A DNA stretch of 64,000 nucleotides, from NCBI GenBank assembly GCA_032622095.1, contig CP136069.1, forward strand, positions 89,642,618 to 89,706,617. Reading direction: 5' to 3'. The DNA is from Siphonodentalium dalli (Eukaryota > Mollusca > Scaphopoda > Gadilida > Siphonodentaliidae). This document shows positions 10,629 to 23,433 of the stretch, piece after piece. The position numbers and the translations under genes were made by a program. Each line of letters begins with the position of its first letter. The first letter of the stretch is position 1. Under the pieces are notes generated by a model. That model did not search any database and was not told where the DNA came from. It saw nothing but the letters and a program-made list of their open reading frames with translations.

Positions 10629-10699
10629 TACTTCGGTCATGTTGTCCTACACAAACTCAATCAAGTAGGTTACTTTAACTGTTGTTTAAGACAATGTCC

Positions 10700-11150
10700 T
10701 TGAATGCCTGCAAATAGTGTGTTTGCCATTTTCAGAATGAGATCCCCAGAGGGTGAATTTAGTAACGCTATCCAGCAAAATGGGCTTTCTTCACCAAATT
10801 CACCCTCTGGGAACCTCTTTCTGCTTAGGTCTCAACAGCTATGGGAGACCTTAACGACCAGATTGAATTTCTCCAGTTGAAGTTGGTGATGTTCACCCAT
10901 TAGTTACCTCGATTTTGCATTTTATCTTCTGCAAATTTGGGGATATAGAAACTTCCCAGAAGGGAAAAAGTAACTAAAACGATGTTAATTGGACACTGTA
11001 GATACTTCCCAGAAGATGAGTCCTAAGCAGAATGAGGTCCCCAGAGGGTGAATTTGGTGACCCTAGCCTGCTGTGCGGGATAGCATCACTAAATTCACCC
11101 TCTGGGGAGTGGGGACCTCATTCTGCAAATGACAAACACACTATTTGCCG
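10700..11150. mobile_element. Family A hAT-like MITE, copy 5
   Basis: The left hairpin is at about 10735-10827 and the right hairpin at about 11029-11133. They are separated by the family middle (ctatgggagacc... cttctgcaaatttggggata). The outer motif aaatagtgtgtttgcc pairs with aaacacactatttgcc. A clean target duplication was not found. Confidence 0.7.
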
Positions 11151-11334
11151 ACTTGAATGTATTTTGATGTATGTACCAGTATTTGTTATGAATACCATCA
11201 TCTCTTTTCTTTTAGGACAGAGTGTGCGTGGTAAATCTGTTATTCTCTACAATGTATATATTTCCTTGTGATACATTTTGTTCACACTGTGACTTATATC
11301 CGTCCAGATGAAACATATAAGCAGCGTTTATACA

Positions 11335-11763
11335 CAAGTCTGAGATTAGTGTGCCTGTCATTTGCAGAATGAGGTCCCCAGATGGCAAGCATCACTAAAT
11401 TCACACTCTGGGGACCTCATTTTGCTTAGGCCTCATCTTCTCTGGAAATATTCTTGATAATCAAATTTATATAGAAACTTCTTCGCATAGATTCTTTTTC
11501 TTTTTTAGTTTAGATTCTCTATATTCCCAAATTGGCAGACGACACATTGCATAATTGAGGTTCCCAATGGGTGTACATCACAATATTCACCATTTGGGAA
11601 CTTCCATATGAGTCTATGTCTCCCATAGCATATGAGGCCATGCAGAATGAGGTCCCCAGAAGATGAATTTGGTGAGGCTAGACCACGATGTGGGATAGCG
11701 TCACTAAATTCACCCTCTGGGGACCTCATTCTGCAAATGACAGGTACACTAAACTCAGGCTTG
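11335..11763. mobile_element. hAT-like MITE, family A, copy 6, with 8 bp TSD
   Basis: The 429 bp element starts CAAGTCTGAG and ends CTCAGGCTTG. It is flanked by the perfect 8 bp duplication tttataca (11327-11334 and 11764-11771). Each end carries a foldback of GCAGAATGAGGTCCCCAGA-type sequence. Eight-base duplications with CA...TG ends indicate the hAT superfamily. No coding capacity. Confidence 0.85.
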
Positions 11764-11771
11764 TTTATACA

Positions 11772-13008
11772 GCTGCATTGTATTGATCCGTTGCAATGGC
11801 ACGATCCACTTACCTTCACACGGGTTCATTGTGTTATATCGCAGAGCTTATAACATATCACAGCCATCTGAATGCCAAGAACAAGAGAAAACATTAATTT
11901 GAAACATTTTTTGGGCATTTTTCAGAAAGTTTGGCCGAATTAAAAATTTAGGATGATTGCGAACAGTGAAATAAAAAAGATTGAATTAAAAATCATCAAA
12001 AAAAAAAAGCAAAGCAAGAGAGTAAAATTCACACTCAAAAACCAAATAACTGATAAATTTGTAAATAATTGACACTTCACATGTGTGCCACAGTGCAAAC
12101 TAATATTGGTATAGCTGATATGGTATCCCATCATAAATGTGCACCAATTTGCTTATTGGTTGTCGTCGTATTATATTGAAACCATAAAGCAGTAAAGTAT
12201 CGTCAATTGACTAAGAAATGACAACGTAATAGCAGCTACTCATCATTGTTTTGATTTTAAGGTAAATTGTTATCCCTACCTGATTACTACTGATTAACTT
12301 TTGACAAGTGTAAGGGTTTTAGTAAGATCTGGTTATAAATTTGGATGCCGTGGTCAGTGACATAATAATACTAATGGATGCATTTATATAACTCAATTCT
12401 CCAGAGAAGTTGCTTCAACGCATATATCATTAATGATATTATTAGCCCAGTCATAGGGGATTTGATAACCCATTCTATGGAGAAAGCAATCCAACTATTT
12501 ATACGCATCAGGATTAGCACACTGACAATATCCATAAACAGGAAAGAGTTTGTTATTTATTGTTCCTGCTATGCTGACGCGTCCCTTAATATATATAGAC
12601 ATGCTATTAATAATTATTGTAATATCCATAAGTCAACAAGTTGCTCTTTCCATAAGGTCCAAATCAGACCAACCTGGTTACCTGCAACAAATATAGTTTG
12701 AGGTCGCTTGTTTTGTTGAAGGCAACCAATGCAGCATTTGATATTTAACCGTTTTGTGATCATTACAGCCGTAGAAAGCTGCTGCGTTGTTTTGGCCCCC
12801 AACAGCCAAGGATGACCAAATAAAATCTGTTTGAAATCCCAGACCTACTTCACATGATTGCAATTTTCCATGCCCTGCCTCTGAAGTAAACGTCATTGGA
12901 TGTTTCATGCCTATTCCATTCATTGTTTTTTGAGGTCTTTTGGTGATAGAGGGGAAGCAAATTAACTCAGGGAGGCCCTGTTGAACAAAAATTCTTGGTA
13001 CTGAATGG
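11772..13008. other. Intergenic stretch with one weak exon-like frame
   Basis: No known repeat was recognised. The - strand frame at 12923-12678 (containing GLGFQTDFIWSS) looks moderately protein-like and ends at a possible donor (TTGCAG then gtaacc, near 12680). There is no clear acceptor, no partner exon and no family match. It could be a decayed gene fragment or chance. Confidence 0.3.
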
Positions 13009-13177
13009 TTAACCCTTTCAGTGCAAGTCCGATTTTTTTATCAACCCATATTTCCTTGATCATTTTTCTAAGAGCTCTTTCCATCAATGTATCACATTAT
13101 TATAATCAATAAATTTGAAAAATGATCAAGGAAATATGGGTTGATACAAAAATCGGACTTGGCACTGAAATGGTTAA
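13009..13177. mobile_element. piggyBac-like palindromic MITE, family D, copy 1
   Basis: TTAA flanks both ends (13009-13012 and 13174-13177). The arms begin CCCTTTCAGTGCAAGTCCGA and end TCGGACTTGGCACTGAAA. The inner arms catatttccttgatcatttt and its complement surround agagctctttccatcaatg. The TTAA target with CCC ends is the piggyBac pattern. Non-coding. Confidence 0.8.
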
Positions 13178-13204
13178 TGATAGATGGTGGGATTTGAGTT
13201 CATG

Positions 13205-13996
13205 ATGACCTTCCATGACTGGAGGTTCCTGAAATAATTTTGTGAAAACCCTGTGCCAATGCATTCTCTTACTAGTAAATATGCCAGTCTCCCATAGGAG
13301 CCTCACATATACAATAGATTACGTTGGCCTAACAATGTTTAACTTGACCATGCAAGTGCATTCTCTTATATATGCGATGCTCCCATGGGAGACATCCATA
13401 TATAAGAGAATGCATGCCCATTGACAATTTCCGTTAGTCAAGTATCCAGTTCAAACGATTGGACAAAATTTTATTGGGTGATTTTGCTAACGAACAAAAT
13501 GCGTGATAAAAGAAGTTCAAGGACGCTCAAGTGAAGATCGACATGAAAATAAATAAAACAAAACTGACGTGTAGATGTTTGCCCCTTTCAAATGATCTAA
13601 ATAATAAATGTTTAAATACATAAACAATATCACCCACAAAAATATGTCCAAAACAAACCAGAAAATATAAACCCACATGAATAATTCAGTTTTTCCAGCT
13701 ACATGTACCAAAATGTTTAATAGACAGGTAAGGCTATAGTGACGTTTCCAGTAACATAGGGTAAACATGGAGGGGTGGGCGTAAATTAATTAATGAGGTC
13801 TCCAGAGGGTGAATTTAGTGATGTTATCCCACAAATTCACCCTCTAGGGACCCCATTCTGCATGGCATCATCTGCTATGGGAGACATAGACTCAGATTGA
13901 AGTTTCCAAATGGTGAGACATCCATATATAAGAGAATGCATTGGCACATGATCTTTAATGCCGCACCAGTGCAGCTCCCATCATTAAAGGGTTAAG
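13205..13996. mobile_element. piggyBac-like MITE, family C, copy 1, split
   Basis: It begins near cttccatgactggag and ends catcattaaagggttaa. It contains attctcttatatatgcga-type hairpins. It is interrupted at about 13423-13911 by other sequence carrying a family A solo end. A stretch of about 26 bp including catccatatataagagaatg occurs on both sides of the interruption. Confidence 0.6.
13790..13905. mobile_element. Family A end, solo hairpin
   Basis: The sequence aatgaggtctccagagggtg and the complementary caccctctagggaccccatt enclose a short loop. This single foldback end is embedded in the interrupted family C element. Confidence 0.55.
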
Positions 13997-14020
13997 TCTT
14001 AACATCATGGTATTGAGAAT

Positions 14021-14469
14021 CATGCCTGATTATAGCGTATCTGCAAAATGAGGTCCCCAGAGGGTGAATTTAGTGAAGCTATCCCGCATAGCGGGATAGC
14101 ATCACCAGATTCTCCTTCTGGGGACCTCATTCTGCTTAGGCATCATCTTCTCTGGAAAGTTTCTTGATTATAAAATTTCTATAGAAACTTCTTCACATAG
14201 ATTGTATTTCTTTTTTAGTTTAGTTTCTCCATATCCCCGGATTGGCAGACGACATATTGTATAATCGAGGTTCCCAATGGGTGTACATCACAATAATCAC
14301 CATTTGGGAACTTCATTCTGAGTCTGTCTTCCATTACAGATGACGCCATGCAGAATGAGGTCCCCAGAGGGTGAATTTAGTGATGCTTCCCCGCTATGCG
14401 GGATAGCATCACTAAATTCACCCTCTGGGGACCTCATTCTGCAAATGACAGGCAATAAACTCAGGCTTG
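14021..14469. mobile_element. hAT-like MITE, family A, copy 8, with 8 bp TSD
   Basis: The 449 bp element starts CATGCCTGA and ends TCAGGCTTG, between perfect 8 bp duplications ttgagaat (14013-14020 and 14470-14477). It contains two foldback ends, at about 14048-14130 and 14350-14443. With copy 6 this fixes the family's boundaries. Confidence 0.88.
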
Positions 14470-14900
14470 TTGAGAATCGAGCATGATAATCATTGACCAC
14501 CTCACCACTATGATGTAACTTTGTATGGTTGCCGGGTTCATATTATGTTTCTTGGAGCCAGACGATCTGATTTGAAACCTGATTTATTACTCCTTGTTTC
14601 AATTGTCCAAAATCGGATGTGCTAATAAAAACACCCTTATCATAGTTCATGAGAATAGACAGGTTTAGATAAAAAAAAACTTTTAACTTCAAATGCCAGT
14701 CACTGTTAGCTACCTACAGTCATCTGATTGACTGCATCGCCAGACTTTTTCGTAAATGGATAAATGTGATATTGATATGCGAGGAAGTCTGGCAGTTGAT
14801 AGCTGATAGTACCTGAAGTTCACGCTGAATTTCTTGATGTAAACCACCATTTTCATTAAGCTTCATGCAAGCATTAGATACCTATGTCAACTGATTACTA

Positions 14901-15341
14901 AAGGTACTCAATCCCATTAGACGCTCCTAAATTACTATTTCTTTGGCTTCGGGGTAAAAAATATTTGAGGAACCCACCCATCAAAGCTCAGAGTGATAAG
15001 ATATCGATGTTTGAAGTTTGCTGTTTCTATTGTTTGTGGACCAGAACTTGTTCAAAACCATGTGCTCAAACGGACAAATAACTCTAAAATCAAGTGGTTA
15101 TTATTGTTAATTGTAACCACTTGATTTTCGAGTTATCCATCTTACAGCCACAATTGGTACGTTTGAGCACGTGGTTCTGGACAAGTTCTGGTGCACAAAC
15201 AATAGAAACAGCAAATTTGAAACATCGATATCTTATCACTCTGAGCTTTGATGGGTGGGTTCCTCGACTCGAATCAAATATGTTTTACCCCGAAGCCAAA
15301 GAAATAGTAATTTAGGAGCGTCTGATGGGATTGAGTACCTT
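14901..15341. mobile_element. Family G long palindromic MITE
   Basis: The arms of about 200 bp begin aggtactcaatcccat and end atgggattgagtacct. They share ctatttctttggcttcgggg and caaagctcagagtgataaga with their complements. The loop is near 15108 (ttattattgttaattgtaac). The 73-residue open frame at 15094-15315 lies wholly in the right arm. A half copy is at 52605-52835. Confidence 0.85.
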
Positions 15342-15754
15342 CAATATGATATTGTCAAATCTATATTTTCATGGTATTAATTTATTATTAATCTTATTTT
15401 TTATGACAGCCAAAAGTAATTTTGAAACATTTTACGAAGCTTACCTAGACTACATACTGAAAATTATGCATTAATTGGGATGTCTGTTATCTGAGTTTGG
15501 GATTCATCAAATCAGATCATCTGGCATTTTATAAAGATGTTTGAATATTTTATGAAAACTTGTGGGAATTCCATGAATAAATAATTAATACCATGTTTCC
15601 TGTTCTTTTTCTCAAGTGATATTTCTTTGCAGAAGTTGCCTCCGTCTCTACTATTAAACTTCAGACCTACATATATAATATTGGTCTGATTACGTGCTGA
15701 ACAATTTCTATTTTTGAACCCCGGGATTGTCATTTGCACCAATGAGAACTTACC
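15342..15754. other. Stretch with no recognised feature
   Basis: AT-rich. The - strand frame at 15512-15742 has no splice context or domain signature. Confidence 0.45.
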
Positions 15755-15990
15755 TTAACCCTTCCATGACTGGAGCTTCCTGAAATTTAGCAAAAACCCT
15801 GTGCCAATGCATTCTCTTATATATGCGAGTCTCCCATAGGGAGCCTCGCATATATAAGAGAATGAATTGGCCTAACAATATTTACATTGACATTGTAAGC
15901 CAGTTCATTCTCTTATATATGTGAGGCTCCTTATGGGAGACTTGCATATATAAGAGAATGTACCGGCACAATTTTGGGGAAGCTTGCAAA
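15755..15990. mobile_element. piggyBac-like MITE, family C, copy 2
   Basis: It begins TTAA-CCCTTCCATGACTGGAGC. Two successive strong hairpins (about 15810-15865 and 15905-15962) are each made of attctcttatatatgcgag and its complement around a tccc/ggga loop. They are separated by ggcctaacaatatttac. The right end is degraded. Confidence 0.75.
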
Positions 15991-16068
15991 ACATGTCAAC
16001 TAGACTATGATGGACTCAAATGCATGTATGTTTACAGGCTGCAGATGCCTGTACACATATTTAATAAA

Positions 16069-16205
16069 ACCCTTTAACTTAATGGACTCCCTCATTCAGT
16101 TATAAAACTATACATGGAATGATCTATTATTCATCTGGAGGGGTGTTTAGGAAATATAAGCAGATAGCAGACAGATGAATATGTGGAAGTGTGAAGGATT
16201 TCTAT
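16069..16205. mobile_element. Family E piggyBac-like MITE, left-half fragment
   Basis: The sequence aaccctttaacttaatggac is followed by cattcagttataaaactata and attcatctggaggggtgttt, matching the left half of family E. The right half is absent. Confidence 0.6.
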
Positions 16206-16489
16206 TTAAGAAATGGATGTTGATTTGTTGCGTTGCATGGAGTGTGGATGGCAATTACATTTCATTTCGGCCGCAAAAGGCTTTACCACCCTTAATTATG
16301 TAACATTCCAGTCTTGAATTGGCAACAAATATTTTTCTCAACTCAATGATGACAAATTAGTTTCACTGACCATAGAATGATAATTTTAATTCATTCATTC
16401 CTCCTGATAGGTAAATCTAATTTCGGTGGCACTGATTGGTCAGTTGCCCAGTGGTGTAAAATCATTTGATTTTACACAAGTGGCCTGCT

Positions 16490-17353
16490 TACTAATGAAA
16501 TGAAAGTGTCAATGACACTGTAGCTCAACTTGGAACAGGAATAATTTCATGTGTTACAGTCAATGGAGCAATTAGGAATGTGGAAAGTTGAAAGGCCTAG
16601 TTATGCAAAGAGTAAAATCCAAGATGGCCGCTGGCAGCCATGTTTTTTTGCCGAATGACCCCAAAAAGACTCGATCGTTCCCATTTACATGTCATTGTTA
16701 AAGATGGACTATCTCTTTAAATAACAAATTTGAAATAGTTGATGGGTATAAAATAATAAATATGAACTGAATACCCCTGTCTGGAAAGGCTTCTATCAAT
16801 TAATATTGATTTTATTTCAAATATTTTATTGGGCCCGTTTATTTGGCTATTTTTAGAACAGACCATTCGGGTGATACCATATAGCGATATAGAGCATTAG
16901 GCTGTTACTATGGCTACGCACCGAATGTCAAATGTCCCAGATTGATTGGTTGTATTGTTTTATTCCATAGTTATAAGCGATAATGAGTATAATTAATGTT
17001 TATTTGTGACAAAATTGCACAATAAAATTTCTGGTCTCTGTTAACAGTAACCACTATTGTTCATTAGCTAAACAACCACACCTTTTTAGACCAGAAGATA
17101 TTCGAAATAAAATTAATATTAATCGATAGAAGCATTTCCGGACAGGAGTCTTCGATTCAGATCTAATATTTTATACCTCGGTAACTAAATAATATATGTT
17201 TACAAAGAGATAATCTACCTTTAACATCCATCACAAATTTCATGATGATTTGACAAAAGATACGACCGGTAGCCTGTGTCAAAGGATTGATCATGATGAT
17301 CAGACCAAAGCTACGACATGAAGCCTGTGCCAAAGGATTTAGTCATGCAAAGA
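16490..17353. repeat. Family F element, left part, interrupted
   Basis: It starts with gtgtcaatgacactgtagct, the head sequence also seen at 38815 and 39430, followed by the first monomer of the about 163 bp array (aaaatccaagatggccgctg, 16613). The first monomer is opened at TTAA by the MITE at 16702-17220. The array is broken again at 17354 by an unrelated element that ends at about 19276. Confidence 0.7.
16702..17220. mobile_element. MITE with TTAA duplication inserted in family F array
   Basis: It is 519 bp with imperfect inverted ends (AGATGGACTATCTCTTT and the complement of AAGAGATAATCTACCT). It sits between TTAA copies at 16698-16701 and 17221-17224. The uninterrupted monomer reads attgttaacatccatgac, so the site is reconstructed exactly by removing the element and one TTAA. 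The ends do not start with CCC, so a Kolobok-type rather than piggyBac transposase is possible. A distant relative may lie at about 7080-7165. Confidence 0.8.
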
Positions 17354-19276
17354 GAACGAGAGGCCGATCACGATCGGCAGATGTTTAACCCATACCTTGG
17401 CGACAGCGATGAGCTATTTTCATAAATCCTTACCCCATCCTTTTCATGAGTGCAAAACTTTAAACAATTCACACCTTACTATTAAGTTCACAAGTGGAAT
17501 CACACTTTATATATTGGGCACCTTGCTCACATTAACACAATGTTAACACAGACGTGGCTTTGATTTCAACCTATTACCGGTAGTGACTCCAACACAGATA
17601 TGTCTCATAGGATTGGTGAAGGATGTTAATATATTTAAGCAAATAAACCAAATGACCCTCACTATGCAGGTTAGAGGTGTGTTATCATAAACTGTGCCAG
17701 AACTATAAACATAATCAATGGAAATATTTGAGTTGTCAAATCGGATAGTAAGGGATTAATCTTACCCAAACTAATGAACTGATAAACACAGAGTCAACAA
17801 AAAGCATGTCATTGGATTTAGAAACCCATACAATAAGTCAGTCTCAAGAATCCCAGCACTGTTAATATTATCCTGCAGCCCAAATGCAATTGAGGGAATT
17901 TCAAAAAAATACATTTCCTCTAATGATGAATATTCAATTGGTCATTTCTTGAAACACTGACTGAACCTGGCTCAAAGTTAAAGTTAAATATATGTCTATC
18001 GGATAATATGTGTCTATCGAATGGGTTAATTTTAATCCGAAATCCATGCAAGTTAAAAGTGGATCACCATCAACATGGACATAGAATAGGAGAATGTTCA
18101 AATAAAAAACATCAGTTCTAAGACCATATGATGTGTGCAGAGGGTTAATCATATGATGGAACTAAGGAATGCCTGTATTAATTATTTTCTAAGATATGAC
18201 AACAGTGTCTCTGTAAACAATAATGCCATGAACTGCATGGTTTCAACAGAGAGAACAGAACTTGAATAAAGAGTCTGACATCAATCACAGTTTGACAGAT
18301 GTTTATAAGTCTGCAGCCACCAGTGGTACTCAGGTGTCCAAAGCAATAAATTATCTCATTCCAATAACACAGGCATGTGTTGTGTCTTGTTCTATTCAAA
18401 TTTAATAGTGTATGGAAAAGAGGTATGAATTATAAAGGGCCCATAACTCTGTTAAAATATACCGGATCAAACCCATATTTGCACTTGATATGTATTTAGG
18501 GGTCAGAAATTCATATACCAAAATTGGTGTCGATCAGATGAAACTTGTTTGAGTCATCCTGGCTTGGATGAATTCTATTTAAAAACAAGAGTGGAAAGGG
18601 TTAACTAAACAATACCAAAATCCATACAGATGAAGAACGTGCTAAGAAAGACCTAGATAAGAAATATGAGGCAGATCAGAAGAAAATTGTTTGACTTTGA
18701 TACATCAGATAGCATTTGTAAGCAGGGTTAATTATTTTCTAAACCGATCAACCAATCGATACCAAAAACTATACAGGTGAGCCATGTGTCATCATAAACA
18801 TGCGTATAAAATATGAACACAATGAGTAAAACAAGGAACTAAATCTAAAAAAAAATATTATATATATTTATTTTTTTTCTGGAAAAAAAAATAAAAAACT
18901 CCTTTAAAATTAATCGGATCAAACCCATATTCGAACTCGATCTGTATTTTGGGCTGTGAAACTCACATACCAAATTTGGTTCCAATCAGATAAAAAATGT
19001 TTGAGTTATGGCAGAATGCGTGAATTCTAAGTTGAAAAAGGGCCATAACTCGGTAACAAAATCTCAGATCATACCCAAATTCGAACCCCGTCTGTATTTT
19101 GGGCTGAGAAACCCATATACAAAATTTGGTTTCGATCGGATAGAAAATGTTTGAGTTATCGCATTACTCATAAAGTGTCTATGGACAGACAGACGGACAG
19201 ACAGACGGACGAACGACGAGTGGTCAATCCGGGCAACGACACTATGTTTACCATACTATGGTATGGGTAAACATAA
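17354..19276. mobile_element. Composite J-type repeat element inserted in the F array
   Basis: It lies between two parts of the family F array. It begins with agaggccgatcacgatcggc, a motif also at 50355, and contains about three diverged units with the phrase gggcc(c)ataactc (about 18438-19170). It then has a GACA/GACG-rich tail (19185-19215) and a terminal hairpin (tgtttaccatactatggtat then gggtaaaca, 19245-19273). The layout matches the array elements at 41140 and 43650. No protein was found. Confidence 0.55.
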
Positions 19277-21400
19277 AAATCAAGATGGCTGCTGGTGGCC
19301 ATGTTTTTTGGCCGAACGACCCCCAAATGACGATCAGACGAACAGTACGACCTGTAGCCCGTGCTAATAGATTGAATTTTGAAATCCAAGATGGCCACTG
19401 GCGGCCATGTTTTTTTGTCGAATGACCCCAAAATGACTCGTTTCCATCTACATGTCAATGTCAACAGCCGTGACAAATTTCATAATGATCCGACCAAAGG
19501 TAGGACCTGTAGCCAGTGCCAAAGGATTTAGTCATACAAAGAGTAAAATCCAAGATGGCTGCTGGTGGCCATGTTTTTTGGCCGAATGACCCCCAAATGA
19601 CTCATTCCCATCTACATGTCAATGTTAACATCCAAGACAAATTTAATGATGATCAGACCAAAGCTACGACATGAAGCCTGTGCCAAAGGATTTAGTCATG
19701 CAAAGAGAAAAATCCAAGATGGCTGCTGGCGGCCATGTTTTTTGGCCGAATGACCCCAAAATGACTCGTTCCCATCTACATTCCAATTTCAACAGCCATG
19801 ACAAATTTTATGATGATCAGACCAAAGGTACGACCTGTAGCCCGTGCTAAAGGATTTAGTCATACAAAGAGAAAAATCCAAGATGCCTGCTGGCGGCCAT
19901 GTTTTTTGGCCGAATGACCCCAAAATGACTCGTTCCCATCTACATGTCATTGTTAACATTCTTGACAAATTTGATGATGATCAGACTAAAGGTACGACCT
20001 GTAGCCCGTGCTAAAGAATTTAGTCATACAAAGAGTAAAATCCAAGATGGCTGCTGGCGGCCATGTTTTTTGGCCGAATGACCCCAAAATTACTCGTTAC
20101 CATCTACATGTCAATATTATCATCCATGACAAATTTCATGATGATCAGAAGAACAGTACGACCTGTGGCCCGTGCTAATGGATTAAATTTTGAAATCCAA
20201 GATGGCCGCTGGCGATCATGTTTTTTGTCCGAATGACCCCAAAATAACTCGTTCCCATCTACATTCAAATTTCAACAGCCATGACAAATTTTATGATGAT
20301 CAGACTAAAGGTACAACTTGTAGCCCGTGCTAAAGGATTTAGTCATACAAAGAGTAAAATCCAAGATGGCTGCTGGCGGCCATCTTTTTTGGCCGAATGA
20401 CCCCAAAATGACTCGTTCCCATCTACATGTCATTGTTAACATTCTTGACAAATTTGATGATGATCAGACAAAAAGTAGGACCTGTAGCCCGTGCTAAAGG
20501 ATTTAGTCATACAAAGAGTAAAATCCAAGATGGCTGCTGGCGACCATGTTTTTTGGCCGAATGACCCCAAAATGACTCGTTCCCATTCACATTCCAATTT
20601 CAACAGCCATGACAAATTTTATGATGATCAGAACAAAGGTACGACCTGTAGCCCGTGCTAAAGGATTTAGTCATACAAACAGTAAAATCCAAGATGCCTG
20701 CTGGCGGCCATGTTTTTTGGCCGAATGACCCCAAAATGACTCGTTCCCATCTACATGTCATTGTTAACATTCTTGACAAATTTGATGATGATCAGACTAA
20801 AGGTACGACCTGTAGCCCATGCTAAAGGATTTAGTCATACAGAGAGTAAAATCCAAGATGACTGCTGGCGGCCATGTTTTTTGCCCGAATGACCCAAAAA
20901 TGACTCGTTCCCATCTGCATGTCATTGTTAACATCCATGACAAATTTGATGATGATCAGACCAAATGTACAACCTGTAGCCCGTGTCAAAGGATTTAGTC
21001 ATGCAAAGAGTAAAATCTAAGATGGCTGCCGGCGGCCATGTTTTTTGGCCGAATGACCCCAAAATTACTCGATCCCATCTACATGTCAATATTAACATCC
21101 ATGACAAATTTCATGACAATAAGACAAACAGTACGGCCTGTAGCCCGTGCTAATGGATTGAATTTTGAAATCCATGATGGCCACTGGCGGCCATGTTTTT
21201 TTTACGAATGACCCCAAAATGACTCGTTCCCATCTACATGTCAATGTCAACATCCATTACAAATTTCATAATAATCGGACCAAAGGTACGAACTGTAGCC
21301 TGTGCTAAAGGAAATTGTTGACGAATCACGCACACACGCACGACGGATACCAAGCCATGGCAATAGCTCAAACTTTACAAAGTAAAGTTGAGCTAAAAAG
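19277..21400. repeat. Family F tandem array, about 163 bp monomer, about 13 copies
   Basis: Each monomer contains aaatccaagatggctgctgg, cggccatgttttttggccga, atgaccccaaaatgactcgt and catgatgatcagaccaaagg. Successive starts are about 160-170 bp apart (for example 20040, 20357, 20521, 20690, 20853, 21013). The array ends with an acgcacgacgg microsatellite-like patch and a hairpin agctcaactttactttgtaa (in complement) at about 21363-21395. Open frames here are artefacts of the repeat. Every monomer carries one or two YY1-like motifs. Confidence 0.92.
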
Positions 21401-23433
21401 TCTTAATCATTACCACCGGAAGTACCTTCGTTCCTAGGGACAACATTGGGAAATTAGAAGTGTGATTGAACATCCAATGAGCACCCTTGACCACTAATGC
21501 AATGGCGTGTCAGTAGTGTAATACCTTGGTGCAACTTGTCCACAAAACTTCCATTTTAGATATAATTTATAATAAAAGAATCGACTAAAAGTCGAGATAT
21601 AATTTATGCTTATCAATGTGAAATGGGCGTGATATGGAATTTGAGTCTATGAATTTCACGGACAGGGTTCGCGCTGGACAGAAAGCTTCACGTGCTAAAT
21701 GTTGTGCCATTTACCATGTTTTGTGCCACTTCAAATTAAACAGACCTGTATAATCTCTCATTTTGCCCATGAGTCCCCAGATTTTAGGTCTTTAACCCTG
21801 CGCTCCTGCCGCTCCCACAACTTTCATATAATCTCATGGTTTGGGGAAATACAGGTAATAAAACAAATTATTTCAGACATTTGATGCCCATAACCAGGAA
21901 GTAAATAGGCAAGTCTCATGCGCAAATCTCACTGTGTTGGGTATGTGTTCTATTGTCTATACTTGAATAGGCTTGTCATGGGGGTTCATTACAAGCGATC
22001 AAATTACTGTGTTGACTTTACCAGCTTTCTTTGTCGCGACTTCTGAATCCATTCTGTTCAAAACTATATAAAATAATTGCAGTTAATTTTTATTGGGGAT
22101 TAGTAATTGGTGCTACTTAAAGACATTAAGTACTTATTTGGGTGCATGCTCTACCATATGAGTTAATTATTCTGCTATTTTTGCCTGTCTGATTTAATTC
22201 ATGTCACACCATTTGATTCAATATGATTGCAGTTAAGCTGTCGATAGAGATAAATTATGTGTGCCAATTATTTGTGCCGAAAGCAAAATAGCTTGTGCCA
22301 TTCTCGTGTTGTTTGTGCAAATTGCACAAATGGAACATGACAGCAGGAACCCTGTTCACTGATTTCTTTGGATGGCTCAGTTTATTTCTATTCAAAATAT
22401 GGAACTATATATTCATGGAGCGAAAGGCAATTTCTAGGAAGAAGTGACATGCATTGTTTGTCAATCTCAGTTCAGAAAGTTCTTGGCAGATTCTCGTGGC
22501 TATAGTATATTTTGGTTCGCATGAATTGGGGATAAACATGCTGTTTGGGACATTTGTCTGTGGGTTTTCCGATAACAAAATATCAGTTTTACCAGCTCCT
22601 CATGTAGCTGGTTAAACTGCATTTTCCATTGTCCCAAAAGCATGGCAGACAGCATGTTTATCCCCTAAATAAACAAGAACTTCTCAATTTTCTGGTGATT
22701 TTTAAAGGGAAAGTCTCTTTGTTACCATTCTTGATAACTGCTCAGAGATAAGGACCAATGATTTCAGTAACACAATGTGAATTTGTAAAGTATATTATAA
22801 TTTCTAATATTACAAATATGCTGTCCACTAGAAAGTAGTGGACTACAGAATAGATTCATCCAAAACAATACAGGTCTGTCTGATTCAAGTTAGAACAGCA
22901 GAGATTTAACAAAATGGAGAGCTGCACACTCTGCCAACAGTTATGTGAGTCAAACATGATGAACAAGAGAAAACATTAGGCCAAACAAAATTAATTTTCT
23001 GTTTCCGCCCCCGTCTTAAAATATGGCTGGGTACTCTATGCCCCACTGAAAATAAAAATTATAAATCACCATGCCGCTCGACAATTGATGAATTACTGAC
23101 CATAAAATTACCTTGACACATTTCAAAGTGTATTTAATATTTCCCTTTGTTATTTCTTATAATATTAAAGTTTTTCTTCCTGGATTATTTAAACTGGATG
23201 TATTTGGGTTACACATGTACAACCGACTGTTACATTAAAATTGCATTGACACTTTAATCACGAATAGTCATTTTTTAATGCCAAAAAATATTCTTGGTTA
23301 ATTCAGGAGTAAACACATATAAACTTGCCAGCTTGGAAATTTTGCTGCCAGCTTGGATATTTTTGTCTTAAAAAATGGGAATAAAAACCTGCCTGCTGGG
23401 TATTATTTTGCAGGTGATCAATAAATATAAATG
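21401..23433. other. 2 kb stretch, little recognised
   Basis: No coding exon was recognised. A short inverted pair ggggataaacatgctg / cagcatgtttatcccc lies at about 22529-22667, with gtcccaaa near the inner ends, suggesting a small MITE. A gtcgactt-type hairpin near 21570-21600 (gaatcgactaaaagtcg) resembles J-element tails. Confidence 0.45.

Noticed and set aside
12678-12923. Minus-strand frame with GLGFQTDFIWSS
   Set aside because: Protein-like in composition and ends at a possible donor, but no acceptor, partner exon or recognisable family; kept only as a note.
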